Origin: Planctomycetaceae bacterium
GTDB lineage: Bacteria; Planctomycetota; Planctomycetia; Pirellulales; Pirellulaceae
Reading direction: 5' to 3'
Assembly: GCA_002709045.1 (NCBI GenBank)
Contig: PAPJ01000016.1
Coordinates: 41,948 to 105,947, forward strand
DNA length: 64,000 bases
The notes under the pieces are model-generated. The model ran no database searches and had not been told where the DNA came from. It was given only the letters and a program-made list of their open reading frames with translations. The stretch's first letter is position 1; every line of letters starts with the position of its first letter. A program made the translations under genes and the position numbers. Positions 8,874-16,811 of the stretch are shown here, piece by piece.

Positions 8874-10496
8874 ATGCGTAAGATGTACGCTCATCCCCTG
8901 CTGGCATTACTTGTCTTGTTAACATTGAGCTCGGTTTGTTTGGGCCAGCTTTCATCCACAGGTTTAATTACTAATAATACCGCCCGAAACCTTGGGCTGG
9001 AACGCTCCTGGTATATGCAGGCGGCTAAGAATCCTTTTGCCAGTAAGATCGCGGATGTCTATATCCATGTCAGCTCAACGGAAGCTGACTGGAGCTTCGA
9101 AGTGACAGATGGCGAGCAGTCTTATTTTATCCAGGATAAAGATTTGGATAATTTTGGACGTCCTTTAGGTCGGGAAGAAGCGCGAAAGCGTGCTACCGAG
9201 CAATCTGCGCTTATTCGACAAAACGGTGGTGAAAGTGAAATCACCGAGCGTACCGTTCCCAAAATATATATGGCTGTTGTATCCGATCGTGGTGATGTCC
9301 AGCTAGTCAATGCTGAGACAGGCCAAATCTATTGGACAACTCAGGTTGGGGATCCTAGACATCCAACTTCGGGTGTTTGCACTAATGATGACTATACCAT
9401 TGTCATTACAGGCATTTCGATCTTTGTATTAAGGAATACAGATGGAGCGGTTCTGGAATCTAGAAAATTACAGGCACTACCCGGAGCAGGCCCCGTTTCT
9501 TTAGGGAAGCGAATTTTCGTGCCATCGGTTGAAAATCGTGTTGAGGTATATAATCTGGATAGGTTCACCTGGAAGCCTGAATTGCTTTCCTCCACCGGTC
9601 GTGTCCTGTCTCAGCCTGTATTGGGTCAACGTAGTATTGCCTGGTCAACCGATCGTGGTAACGTTTATGTTGCCGGTACCGCCAAAGCTTCCATGTGGTA
9701 TCGGGTTAATACATTGGGAAAAGTTATCGCACCGATCGCCTATCAGGCTCCGGGTCGATATGTTGCTAATTGTGTCGATGGTTTTGTCTACTGTGTTGAC
9801 GAACTGACAGGAGACATGGTGTGGCGGCAGAGGCTGGGGGAAGTTCTCACAAACGAACCTGTGCTGGTTAAGAATCGTGCTTATATCGTGTCACGTGACA
9901 AAACCTGTTACTGTCTGGATATGCAAAATGGCAATATTATCTGGACTCAGCCCAATCTGCAGCGAATCGTAGCCGCCAGTAGTAGTCGTCTTTATACGCT
10001 GGATCGTCTGGGTAATCTGATGGTTCTCAATCTGGAAACCGGAGGACGATTCAAAACAATCGCGGCCGGAAAAGTTGACTTTGTTGTAAGTAATCCACTT
10101 ACAGATCGCATTTACATGGGTACTCGTAAGGGTCTGATCCAATGTGTTCGGGAAATTAATCAAAATTATCCGCTACTGCATGTCGACGAAACAGCACTTG
10201 CTGTAGCTGAGGATCAGCAGGAAGAAGCGAACGCTCAGCCGGCTAACGATCCTATGGCTCCGGCTAGTAAACCAGAGCCACCAGCAGTACCGGCCAATAA
10301 TCCATTTGGTGGTAATAAGCCGCCGGCTAACAATCCATTTGCTCCGGGTAATAATGGCGGCAATGCCCCGCCGGCTAACAATCCATTTGCTCCGGGCAAT
10401 GACGGTGGAGCTAAGAATCCTCCTGCTAATAACCCGTTTGCTCCGGGGAATAATGGGGGCGGTAATGCCGCACCAAAGAATCCTTTCCAAAATTAG
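8874..10496 (+). CDS. Secreted PQQ-like beta-propeller protein with Pro/Asn-rich C-terminal repeats
   Basis: The start is the ATG at 8874, preceded by ATAGGTG, which begins a clean signal peptide (MRKMYAHPLLALLVLL, cleavage probably after CLG). The body, residues about 120-430, shows PQQ/BamB-type blades: DRGDVQLVNAETGQIYWTTQVG, CVDELTGDMVWRQRLGE, CLDMQNGNIIWTQ, each a strand run followed by a Trp, as in quinoprotein-like propellers. No quinone ligands are evident, so a structural or protein-binding role is more likely than dehydrogenase activity. The last 90 residues are a linker of NNPFAPGN-type repeats (see repeat entry). The location is periplasmic or surface. It is not BamB itself: no lipobox is present. 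Such proteins are numerous in planctomycetes. Confidence 0.8.
   Translation: MRKMYAHPLLALLVLLTLSSVCLGQLSSTGLITNNTARNLGLERSWYMQAAKNPFASKIADVYIHVSSTEADWSFEVTDGEQSYFIQDKDLDNFGRPLGREEARKRATEQSALIRQNGGESEITERTVPKIYMAVVSDRGDVQLVNAETGQIYWTTQVGDPRHPTSGVCTNDDYTIVITGISIFVLRNTDGAVLESRKLQALPGAGPVSLGKRIFVPSVENRVEVYNLDRFTWKPELLSSTGRVLSQPVLGQRSIAWSTDRGNVYVAGTAKASMWYRVNTLGKVIAPIAYQAPGRYVANCVDGFVYCVDELTGDMVWRQRLGEVLTNEPVLVKNRAYIVSRDKTCYCLDMQNGNIIWTQPNLQRIVAASSSRLYTLDRLGNLMVLNLETGGRFKTIAAGKVDFVVSNPLTDRIYMGTRKGLIQCVREINQNYPLLHVDETALAVAEDQQEEANAQPANDPMAPASKPEPPAVPANNPFGGNKPPANNPFAPGNNGGNAPPANNPFAPGNDGGAKNPPANNPFAPGNNGGGNAAPKNPFQN
10290..10480 (+). repeat. Tandem coding repeats encoding PANNPFAPGN units
   Basis: Four in-frame copies of a unit beginning with codons for P-A-N-N-P-F start at about 10290, 10323, 10371 and 10422, that is with periods of 33, 48 and 51 bases. 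Copies two and three share long identical stretches at DNA level, so the array probably grew by slippage or unequal exchange. It forms the flexible C-terminal tail of the beta-propeller protein. Confidence 0.8.
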
Positions 10497-10652
10497 GATT
10501 CCCTTCTGCTGAACAGGATGAAAGGTTCTGTCTCGCGGCCACTTGACCGATTTGTCGTGAGAAACCACACTCATGCAGTGAGTTGCTATATTAGTTTTAG
10601 CAGCTTAGTACTGATTTGAATTATTAAATTACATGCATGGAATCTTTCAATA

Positions 10653-12221
10653 ATGTCTTCACCACCTATTAAACGTGCTTTGATTAGTGTTAGTGATAAA
10701 CTCGGCCTCGTTGATTTTGCTCAGGGTCTGGAAGTGGCCGGTGTGGAAATTTATAGCACAGGCGGTACGCGTCGTCATTTAGAGCAAAGTGGGATTGAAG
10801 TTTTAGATGTGGCTGAGTACACCGGTTTTCCGGAGATGATGGATGGTCGCGTGAAGACTTTGCATCCACGGATCTTTGCGGGAATTTTATGTCGCCATGA
10901 CCGTGAAGATGATATGGCTTCGCTCGAAAAGCATGATATTCTCAGCTTTGAGTTGGTCGTGGTAAACCTCTACCCCTTTGAGGCGACGATTGCTAAGCCG
11001 GGTGTAACCAGGGATCAGGCGATTGAGCAGATTGATATTGGTGGGCCAAGTTTGGTCCGTGCTGCTGCAAAGAATGCCAAGTTTACGTCGATCGTTACCA
11101 ACCCTGAACAATATTCATCGGTGCTGGAAGAAGTTACGCAAGACGGATGTACGTCACAGGCAACGCGTGACAAACTTTCAGCTACGGCCTTTGCGATGAC
11201 AGCCGAATATGACCAAGCAATTTCCCGCTACTTTGCTGAATCTGAAACAGATAGTATCTTCAAAAAAAATAAGACCGTCTCTATGCAACTCAAGAATGAG
11301 TTGCGATATGGAGAAAATCCTCATCAACAGGCTGCGATATATTCCATCGTCGGCAGTTCGGGTGTTAATGTCATCAACGCCCAACAACTCAATGGTAAAG
11401 AACTGTCTTATAACAACCTGCTGGATCTAGATGCTGCATTGCATATTGTCCGTCCGTTTACCGAGCCAGCATGTAGTGTGATCAAACATAATAATCCATG
11501 TGGAGCTGCCACTGGTGAATCTCTTGCGGAAGCCACCAGAAAAGCGATGGCAGGCGATCCCTTAAGTGCGTTTGGAAGTATTTTGAGTATGAATCGGGTT
11601 GTTGATGAACAGACGGCAGAGTTGTTATCTGAACCGGGATTGTTCGTCGAAGCTATCGTTGCGCCGGATTTTTCTGCTGCGGCCATCGATATACTGACAA
11701 CCAAGCCTAAATGGCGCAACAACGTGCGATTGATGCAGGTTGGCAATCTTGATGATCAGCAGGGTGAGTTATCATTTCGGCATATCAACGGAGGTATGCT
11801 CGTACAGGAGGCTGATGTGCTTGCCGATGATTATTCATCCTGGGAAGTAGTGACCGAAGTTCAACCTGACGAAGTACTGTTAGATGAACTTAAATTTGCC
11901 TGGCAGATGGTACGCCATATTAAATCAAATGCTATCGCAGTGTGTCGGGAACAATCACTTGTGGGTGCCGGAGCAGGACAGATGAGTCGAGTTGATTCCG
12001 TGGAGATTGCGATCCGTAAAGCAGGCGAACGAACTCAAGGTGCAGTACTCTCTTCGGATGCATTTTTCCCGTTTCCGGATTCAATCCATGCTGCGGCAGA
12101 AGCAGGTATTACCGCTATTATTCAACCGGGGGGATCACGCGGCGATGAATCCGTGACGGCAGCCTGTAATGAACATGGAATTCCGATGATCTTTACCGGC
12201 CGTCGTCACTTTAAGCATTAA
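10653..12221 (+). CDS. purH: Bifunctional AICAR formyltransferase / IMP cyclohydrolase
   Basis: Catalyses the last two steps of purine synthesis: formylation of AICAR with 10-formyl-tetrahydrofolate, then ring closure to IMP. The N-terminal MGS-like IMP cyclohydrolase domain (residues 1 to about 195) starts with RALISVSDKLGLVDFA and has STGGTRRHLE, EYTGFPEMMDGRVKTLHP and GGPSLVRAAAKN. The transformylase domain follows, with LRYGENPHQ, the catalytic SVIKHNNPCGAA and GAGQMSRVDSVEIA, ending in GIPMIFTGRRHFKH. The length of 522 residues is standard. The ATG at 10653 fits the family start exactly. FolD, which helps make the folate cofactor, is encoded at 18.7 kb on the other strand. The next gene lies about 80 bases downstream on the same strand. 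Confidence 0.97.
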   Translation: MSSPPIKRALISVSDKLGLVDFAQGLEVAGVEIYSTGGTRRHLEQSGIEVLDVAEYTGFPEMMDGRVKTLHPRIFAGILCRHDREDDMASLEKHDILSFELVVVNLYPFEATIAKPGVTRDQAIEQIDIGGPSLVRAAAKNAKFTSIVTNPEQYSSVLEEVTQDGCTSQATRDKLSATAFAMTAEYDQAISRYFAESETDSIFKKNKTVSMQLKNELRYGENPHQQAAIYSIVGSSGVNVINAQQLNGKELSYNNLLDLDAALHIVRPFTEPACSVIKHNNPCGAATGESLAEATRKAMAGDPLSAFGSILSMNRVVDEQTAELLSEPGLFVEAIVAPDFSAAAIDILTTKPKWRNNVRLMQVGNLDDQQGELSFRHINGGMLVQEADVLADDYSSWEVVTEVQPDEVLLDELKFAWQMVRHIKSNAIAVCREQSLVGAGAGQMSRVDSVEIAIRKAGERTQGAVLSSDAFFPFPDSIHAAAEAGITAIIQPGGSRGDESVTAACNEHGIPMIFTGRRHFKH

Positions 12222-12303
12222 TTATGGGTAGTTCCATCTTTGTTAAGGCTTCGGCCGACAGTTATCCTCGATTTGTCGGAAGCTCTGGATTGGGAGTTCA
12301 TCG

Positions 12304-13233
12304 ATGCTAGGTAAGACACCTGAATTTCTTCGCTGGGCGTTAGCTCATGCATGTGCATTAAAGGATTTTCCGAAATGGACAGATCCGAACAGGACCGAGC
12401 GTCATCTTCGAGCTATCCGCGTTTATCAGAATGCCGTAAATCAAGATCGGGTATTGAATGGAGTCGCGGTTGAACCGATTCAGGATGCAAGCGTGGACGT
12501 TGCCGAAGTCTTAGGGTTTCGAGTACACGATGTATTTGAGTTTTATGGAGACCCCGAAGCAGTTTCCAAGACCTGTGAAGTATGTCCGGCAAATGCTATG
12601 AAAATGCTCGATAGTTCAGCCTGGGTGGGATGCTTTGGAATGATGCCTGTTAACGAAGTTGCGTTACCCGATTTGGTAGGTGAGCTACCAAACGGTTCGG
12701 TTGATATGCGAGAACTGTTGCAGCAAGTACTAAAAGAAGATTCTGAGTTAGTAGAGCGAATTTATGAAGCCTTCGATAAGACATCACCTTCCTGGTACGG
12801 ATTGTGGATCTCCAGAACTCCTTCGCTAAAGCAGCGAGCAATACAACTGGAAGTTGTGGAGGCTGTCCTGCAACGTACTCCCTGCACCGTTTCTGCTGCT
12901 TGGGACGCATTTCATCGGGGATTACGGTTAAGTGTTGAGCAGAATATTCCGCTACACGTACAATTAGTCCCGGAAGCTGAGACCGACGGAGTCTATTGGT
13001 TTGTCGATTCACATTGTGGTCGATGTGGAGCAATCGCCTCATCAGAGAAACACACCGGGACACAATGTCTGGTATGCAAAAATGAAGGTCGGCCCCGACA
13101 ACCGCAACGACGGTTTGTGCGGGGGAAACGACCATACTGGAAGATGACTCGATTTCTGGGGGAAGACGGGGCACGGGAATTTTTAAACGAGTATAAACAG
13201 CATAAGGGATGGGACCATGTCACAGTCCGCTAG
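12304..13233 (+). CDS. Unknown Cys-containing protein with C-terminal zinc ribbon
   Basis: A 309-residue protein I do not recognise. Two Cys-rich regions stand out: CEVCPANA at residues 91-94 with a further Cys near 110 in AWVGCFGM, and a C-terminal zinc ribbon of the C-x2-C...C-x2-C type (CGRC at 238-241, CLVC at 255-258) followed by a very basic tail (RPRQPQRRFVRGKRPYW). No signal peptide or membrane segment is present. The ribbon plus basic tail suggests nucleic-acid or protein binding in the cytoplasm; the first cluster could hold a metal. The gene overlaps trpC by 17 bases, and the trpC ribosome-binding site lies inside it, so the two are translationally linked. A 174-residue open frame on the opposite strand is a shadow. 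Confidence 0.75.
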   Translation: MLGKTPEFLRWALAHACALKDFPKWTDPNRTERHLRAIRVYQNAVNQDRVLNGVAVEPIQDASVDVAEVLGFRVHDVFEFYGDPEAVSKTCEVCPANAMKMLDSSAWVGCFGMMPVNEVALPDLVGELPNGSVDMRELLQQVLKEDSELVERIYEAFDKTSPSWYGLWISRTPSLKQRAIQLEVVEAVLQRTPCTVSAAWDAFHRGLRLSVEQNIPLHVQLVPEAETDGVYWFVDSHCGRCGAIASSEKHTGTQCLVCKNEGRPRQPQRRFVRGKRPYWKMTRFLGEDGAREFLNEYKQHKGWDHVTVR

Positions 13234-14011
13234 CGTACTGGATAAAATCGTTGAGACCAAATGGGCTGAAATCGAAACGGCTAAACAGCAAGTGCCAGAA
13301 GCGGATCTTCGCGATCAACTGGCAAATGCACCACCTGTTCGTGATTTTTTTGCAGCATTGGCCGGAGATGGATCAATCAAGCTAATCGCCGAAGTCAAAA
13401 AAGCCAGTCCATCGGCAGGGCTTATACGCCAGAATTTTGATCCCGTTGAAATTGCTAAAGCTTATCAGGCTAACGGAGCATCCTGTATTAGTTGTCTGAC
13501 TGACCAGCAATACTTTCAGGGAAGTCTGGCCTATCTTTCGGCAATTCGCCAACATGTTGATATTCCAATCCTGCGAAAAGATTTCATACTCGATTCATAC
13601 CAACTGCTCGAAGCCAGGGTTGGCGGAGCAGACGCTGTGCTGCTGATCGCTGAGTGTCTGGATGATTGTAATTTGAGAAAGTTATACAGCGAGTCGATCG
13701 ATCTGGGGATGACCCCGTTGGTTGAATTTTATTTTCCCGAGAATTGTCAGCGAGTATTGGATGCTGGCGCTAGTCTGATAGGTGTAAATAATCGCAATCT
13801 TCATACCTTTGAAACTAATCTTGAGCATACTCTGGAGATGAAACAGCAAGTCCCTGACCAATGCCTATTGATTAGTGAATCAGGTATCTATACAGCGGAA
13901 GATGTCCTTATGCTTGCTGAACAGGGTATCGATGGGATTCTCGTTGGTGAGAGTCTTATGAAACAGGAAGAGATTGGCTTAGCAGTGTCTAAATTGCTAT
14001 CACTTGTCTGA
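13217..14011 (+). CDS. trpC: Indole-3-glycerol phosphate synthase
   Basis: Converts CdRP to indole-3-glycerol phosphate in tryptophan synthesis; a single TIM barrel of 264 residues. Active-site segments are all visible: IAEVKKASPSAG (first Lys and Glu; the usual SPSKG is SPSAG here, a common variant), PILRKDFI with the catalytic Lys, AVLLIAECL with Glu, GVNNRNLHTFE and LISESGIYT, and GILVGESLM near the phosphate site. The ATG at 13217 follows AAGGGATGGGACC and lies within the last codons of the upstream unknown gene. It is a stand-alone TrpC with no TrpF fusion, and no other trp gene is in the window. A hairpin with T-tract follows at 14025. Confidence 0.96.
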   Translation: MSQSASVLDKIVETKWAEIETAKQQVPEADLRDQLANAPPVRDFFAALAGDGSIKLIAEVKKASPSAGLIRQNFDPVEIAKAYQANGASCISCLTDQQYFQGSLAYLSAIRQHVDIPILRKDFILDSYQLLEARVGGADAVLLIAECLDDCNLRKLYSESIDLGMTPLVEFYFPENCQRVLDAGASLIGVNNRNLHTFETNLEHTLEMKQQVPDQCLLISESGIYTAEDVLMLAEQGIDGILVGESLMKQEEIGLAVSKLLSLV

Positions 14012-14024
14012 TTTTTAAACTATT

Positions 14025-14062
14025 ACCGGTCAAAATTCGTCTGGAGGTTTGACCGGTGTTTT
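14025..14062 (+). terminator. Hairpin terminator after trpC
   Basis: ACCGGTCAAA (14025-14034) and TTTGACCGGT (14048-14057) form a perfect 10-bp stem around a 13-base loop, followed by GTTTT. It sits 13 bases past the trpC stop. The T-tract is short but the stem is strong, so it is a likely intrinsic terminator. It also argues that the downstream lipoprotein starts at 14115 rather than within the stem at 14049. Confidence 0.65.
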
Positions 14063-14114
14063 CGTATACTTTCCCGACTTTCCATGCAGGGGGGCTGCGC
14101 GGAATATTCGAGAA

Positions 14115-14990
14115 ATGAATTCAATTCGTTATTACAGTATCTATGTATACCGTCTTGTTATGGTGTTGCTTTGCTGCAGTTTGCTTAGCGGTTGCGGGAC
14201 GACTAAAACCAAGACTGGTACCGATCAACTACTAATGTCAAATGCAGTCGATCTGACAGTCGGTGATTTGGATTTCAGTGATATTGCCGGTGAGAAAGTG
14301 TATCTCGACTCAAAGTATGTGGTGGCAGTCAAAGGCTTTGGCTTTGTAAATGCGAATTATATTATTAGTGCATTACGACAACAGTTATTTGCACATAACT
14401 GTCATTTGGTTCAAGCGATTGGTGATGCTGATTTCGTCGTCGAACCTCGCGTCGGGGCATTAGGTACGGACAGTCAAACGATCACTTACGGTATTCCCGG
14501 TAACAATTCGCTGGGAGCGTTTACGGCATTACTTCCGAGTGTGCCGACAGTGCCTGTACTTCCTGAAATATCTGTTGCCAAGCGGGATGGCAGCTCAGGC
14601 ATCGCCAAGATTTCCGTCTTTGTCTATGACAAGAATGAACTTGATCCGATTTGGCAATCTGGTGTCAACTTCGCGCGTTCTACCTCGAACGACATGTGGA
14701 TCTTTGGAGCGGGTCCTCTGCAATGGGGAACCATTTATAACCAACCGAATTTTGCCGGGCATCGCATCGATACCGGTGTCTTCAACATAGCTAAATGGTT
14801 TGAGCGCCCTACTTATTTATCTACGGCAGAAAATAAGCCTAAATATCATAGTGAATTCTCATTTAACGAGGCATTGGAACCTACCGTTTTGCCGGCTGAA
14901 TATCAGGGTCCGCTAAGAGGTCCGGAGTCACCTGTTTCCGGAGAACCCGGGGTGGCGACACCTCCAGTTGGTGCGCTACCTCTTAAATAA
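14115..14990 (+). CDS. Predicted lipoprotein of unknown function
   Basis: From the ATG at 14115 the protein has 291 residues with a lipoprotein signal peptide: a hydrophobic stretch ending in LLSGCG, lipid-attachment Cys at about residue 27. The mature part has mixed alpha/beta character with GFGFVNANYIISALRQQLFA, a DADFVVEPRVG segment and an IAKISVFVYDKN strand, which looks like the family of planctomycete lipoproteins in which a core of secondary structure resembles TolB/CsgG-type N-terminal domains, though I cannot assign a family. The C-terminus is Pro-rich (GPESPVSGEPG). A longer frame from 14049 would place a terminator stem in the coding region and adds an unlikely leader. It is followed after 17 bases by a methyltransferase gene. 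Confidence 0.72.
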   Translation: MNSIRYYSIYVYRLVMVLLCCSLLSGCGTTKTKTGTDQLLMSNAVDLTVGDLDFSDIAGEKVYLDSKYVVAVKGFGFVNANYIISALRQQLFAHNCHLVQAIGDADFVVEPRVGALGTDSQTITYGIPGNNSLGAFTALLPSVPTVPVLPEISVAKRDGSSGIAKISVFVYDKNELDPIWQSGVNFARSTSNDMWIFGAGPLQWGTIYNQPNFAGHRIDTGVFNIAKWFERPTYLSTAENKPKYHSEFSFNEALEPTVLPAEYQGPLRGPESPVSGEPGVATPPVGALPLK

Positions 14991-15007
14991 AGTGAGTTCA
15001 GGAAATA

Positions 15008-15916
15008 ATGACGGTTGGTGGTTTTCAGGCTCAACAGTATCAGTTGCTGGATTTTGGTGGAGGGCGGAAGCTGGAACGATTTGGTGACTGGATTATTGAT
15101 CGCCCCAGTCCTCCCGCAGAAAAGGCTTCCAGATCTGCTCCGGAGTTGTGGGAGCAGGCCCATTTAAGATTTGATCGCAAAGACGGTCTTAAGGGAAAAT
15201 GGAAACTGATTAAGTCTGACAAGCCATTGGACTTTGGTGAAAATGGTGAGGATTTTCCTTCCTGGTCGATTAGTTATCAGGACCATTTCCAGCTCCATTT
15301 GAATTTGAGCCCTGTCGGGCATTTAGGCCTGTTTGCTGAGCAGGCTGAAAACTGGCATTGGATTATGCAGCAAGTCCAACGTCTTGCTAAGCGACAGCAG
15401 GAGCCGGTAAAGGTCCTCAATCTATTTGCCTATACTGGTGGGAGCACACTGGCTGCTGCTGCTGTGGGTGCGCATGTCACTCACATTGACAGCGCCGCAA
15501 CCAGCATTAATCGTGCGCGGGCCAATGCAGATTCAAGCGGATTGGGTAATGCGTCGATTCGCTGGATTCAGGAAGAGGCATTATTATTCTGCCAACGTGA
15601 ATTAAAGCGTGGGAATCAGTATCAGGGGATTATTCTTGACCCTCCTTCATATGGTCGCGGCCCTAAGAATCAGGTCTGGAAGATTGGCAAGCATCTTTTG
15701 CCTCTACTCGAATTGTGCGGTGAACTAACCGGACAAAAGCGAGGTTTTGTTTTACTGACCAATCATTCGCCGGACTTCAGTTCAGCTGATTTAGAAGCAT
15801 CATTTGCTGATGCGATCTTTGGGTCCTGTGGGGCAGGAGCGCGTGCACGTCGAATGACTTTAATCGCCCAAACAGGTCAGCGGCTTGATGCAGGGTGCGT
15901 AGTTCGGTTCCCCTGA
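15008..15916 (+). CDS. Class I SAM-dependent methyltransferase, RlmI/RlmK-like
   Basis: A 302-residue protein with the core of the S-adenosylmethionine-dependent methyltransferase family that includes the 23S rRNA m5C methyltransferase RlmI. SAM-binding motif I is VLNLFAYTGGSTLAAA, the acidic residue of motif II is HIDSA, and the catalytic motif IV is IILDPPSYGRGPKNQVWKI, close to the DPPxF/Y motif of RNA and N-methyltransferases. The N-terminal PUA domain of RlmI is absent; instead there is a short region with FGDWIIDRPSP. Substrate is probably an RNA base, but this is inferred. The ATG at 15008 follows a GAGTTCAGGAAATA stretch with AGGA as ribosome-binding site. Confidence 0.82.
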   Translation: MTVGGFQAQQYQLLDFGGGRKLERFGDWIIDRPSPPAEKASRSAPELWEQAHLRFDRKDGLKGKWKLIKSDKPLDFGENGEDFPSWSISYQDHFQLHLNLSPVGHLGLFAEQAENWHWIMQQVQRLAKRQQEPVKVLNLFAYTGGSTLAAAAVGAHVTHIDSAATSINRARANADSSGLGNASIRWIQEEALLFCQRELKRGNQYQGIILDPPSYGRGPKNQVWKIGKHLLPLLELCGELTGQKRGFVLLTNHSPDFSSADLEASFADAIFGSCGAGARARRMTLIAQTGQRLDAGCVVRFP

Positions 15917-15938
15917 ACCTGCGGATATATTTCCGTAA

Positions 15939-16745
15939 CTAGACATGCCCTCTTTGCCGTAGAGCTTCGAAGCAAATGACAGCGCAGCTGGTAGAAACAT
16001 TAAGGCTATCGCCGATGCCCAGCATGGGGATACTTATGGCGGATGAATTTCTATCGTCCCAGTTTTGACTTAAACCTGTTGCTTCGCTTCCCATGATGAT
16101 GGCAGTACGTCCGGTATAATCAGCCTGCGTGTAGTTAATGGCTCCGTCGACACGCGTGGCAAGAGTCTTGAATGTATTTTTACTGAGCCAGCTTTGCAGC
16201 TTATCGTGATCCGTGTGGATTACCGGAATGTGGAAGATTGCACCGCTGCTATTACGAATTGCATTTGGATTGAAGATATCTTGCGTGCCTGCAGAGAAGA
16301 TAACTGCCTGCACACCTGCGGCATCAGCTGTTCGGACAATAGCTCCCAGATTGCCGGGTTTTTCAACAGCTTCGAGGACGATGATAAGTGTATTGGATGT
16401 TATCGCGAGATCAGAAAGGGTGCCAATAGCCGGTGTCTTGGCGACAGCGATCATAGCCGGTTGTTGTTGCCCATAGGAAATTTTCTGCATCACACGTTGC
16501 GAAACTTCAATCAGCGTTGTGCCGCGAATTTCAAGTAATGTTAAAGTTTCCCGTTGCGGTGTCTGGTCACAAAGAGAGACATCGAAGTAAACTTCGTCGA
16601 TTATCAGATCGGTATCACAGGCGCGTTGAAGTTCCCTTAAACCATCGATCATAAATCGCTTTTGTTTTTGCCGACCTCTTCGTTCCCTCAACCGCATTAA
16701 CTCTTTAATGCGTGGATTCTGAGGGCTTGTAATTTCCAGAGTCAT
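15939..16745 (-). CDS. TrmH/SpoU-family RNA 2'-O-methyltransferase
   Basis: A 268-residue SPOUT-class enzyme. An N-terminal substrate-binding domain (SPQNPRIKELMRLRERRGRQK, MIDGLRELQRA) precedes the knotted catalytic domain, whose three motifs are intact: motif 1 EKPGNLGAIVRTADAAG, motif 2 AIIMGSEATGLS and motif 3 ISIPMLGIGDSLNVSTS. This arrangement matches RlmB/TrmH-like 23S rRNA or tRNA ribose methyltransferases; the exact target cannot be told. The start at 16745 is preceded by CTCGGAG. It is convergent with the RlmI-like gene (23-base gap), so two RNA methyltransferases meet tail to tail. Confidence 0.88.
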   Translation of the reverse strand: MTLEITSPQNPRIKELMRLRERRGRQKQKRFMIDGLRELQRACDTDLIIDEVYFDVSLCDQTPQRETLTLLEIRGTTLIEVSQRVMQKISYGQQQPAMIAVAKTPAIGTLSDLAITSNTLIIVLEAVEKPGNLGAIVRTADAAGVQAVIFSAGTQDIFNPNAIRNSSGAIFHIPVIHTDHDKLQSWLSKNTFKTLATRVDGAINYTQADYTGRTAIIMGSEATGLSQNWDDRNSSAISIPMLGIGDSLNVSTSCAVICFEALRQRGHV

Positions 16746-16811
16746 CGAAACGCTCCGAGGGACTAGATGCAGATAAGAAGCCGATTAACAATAAATGGCA
16801 TTGAGGGAACC

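Noticed and set aside
12650..13174. A 174-codon open frame opposite the unknown zinc-ribbon gene
   Set aside because: It lies fully antisense to a plus-strand gene with clear Cys motifs and trpC coupling, and its own translation has no motif or signal.
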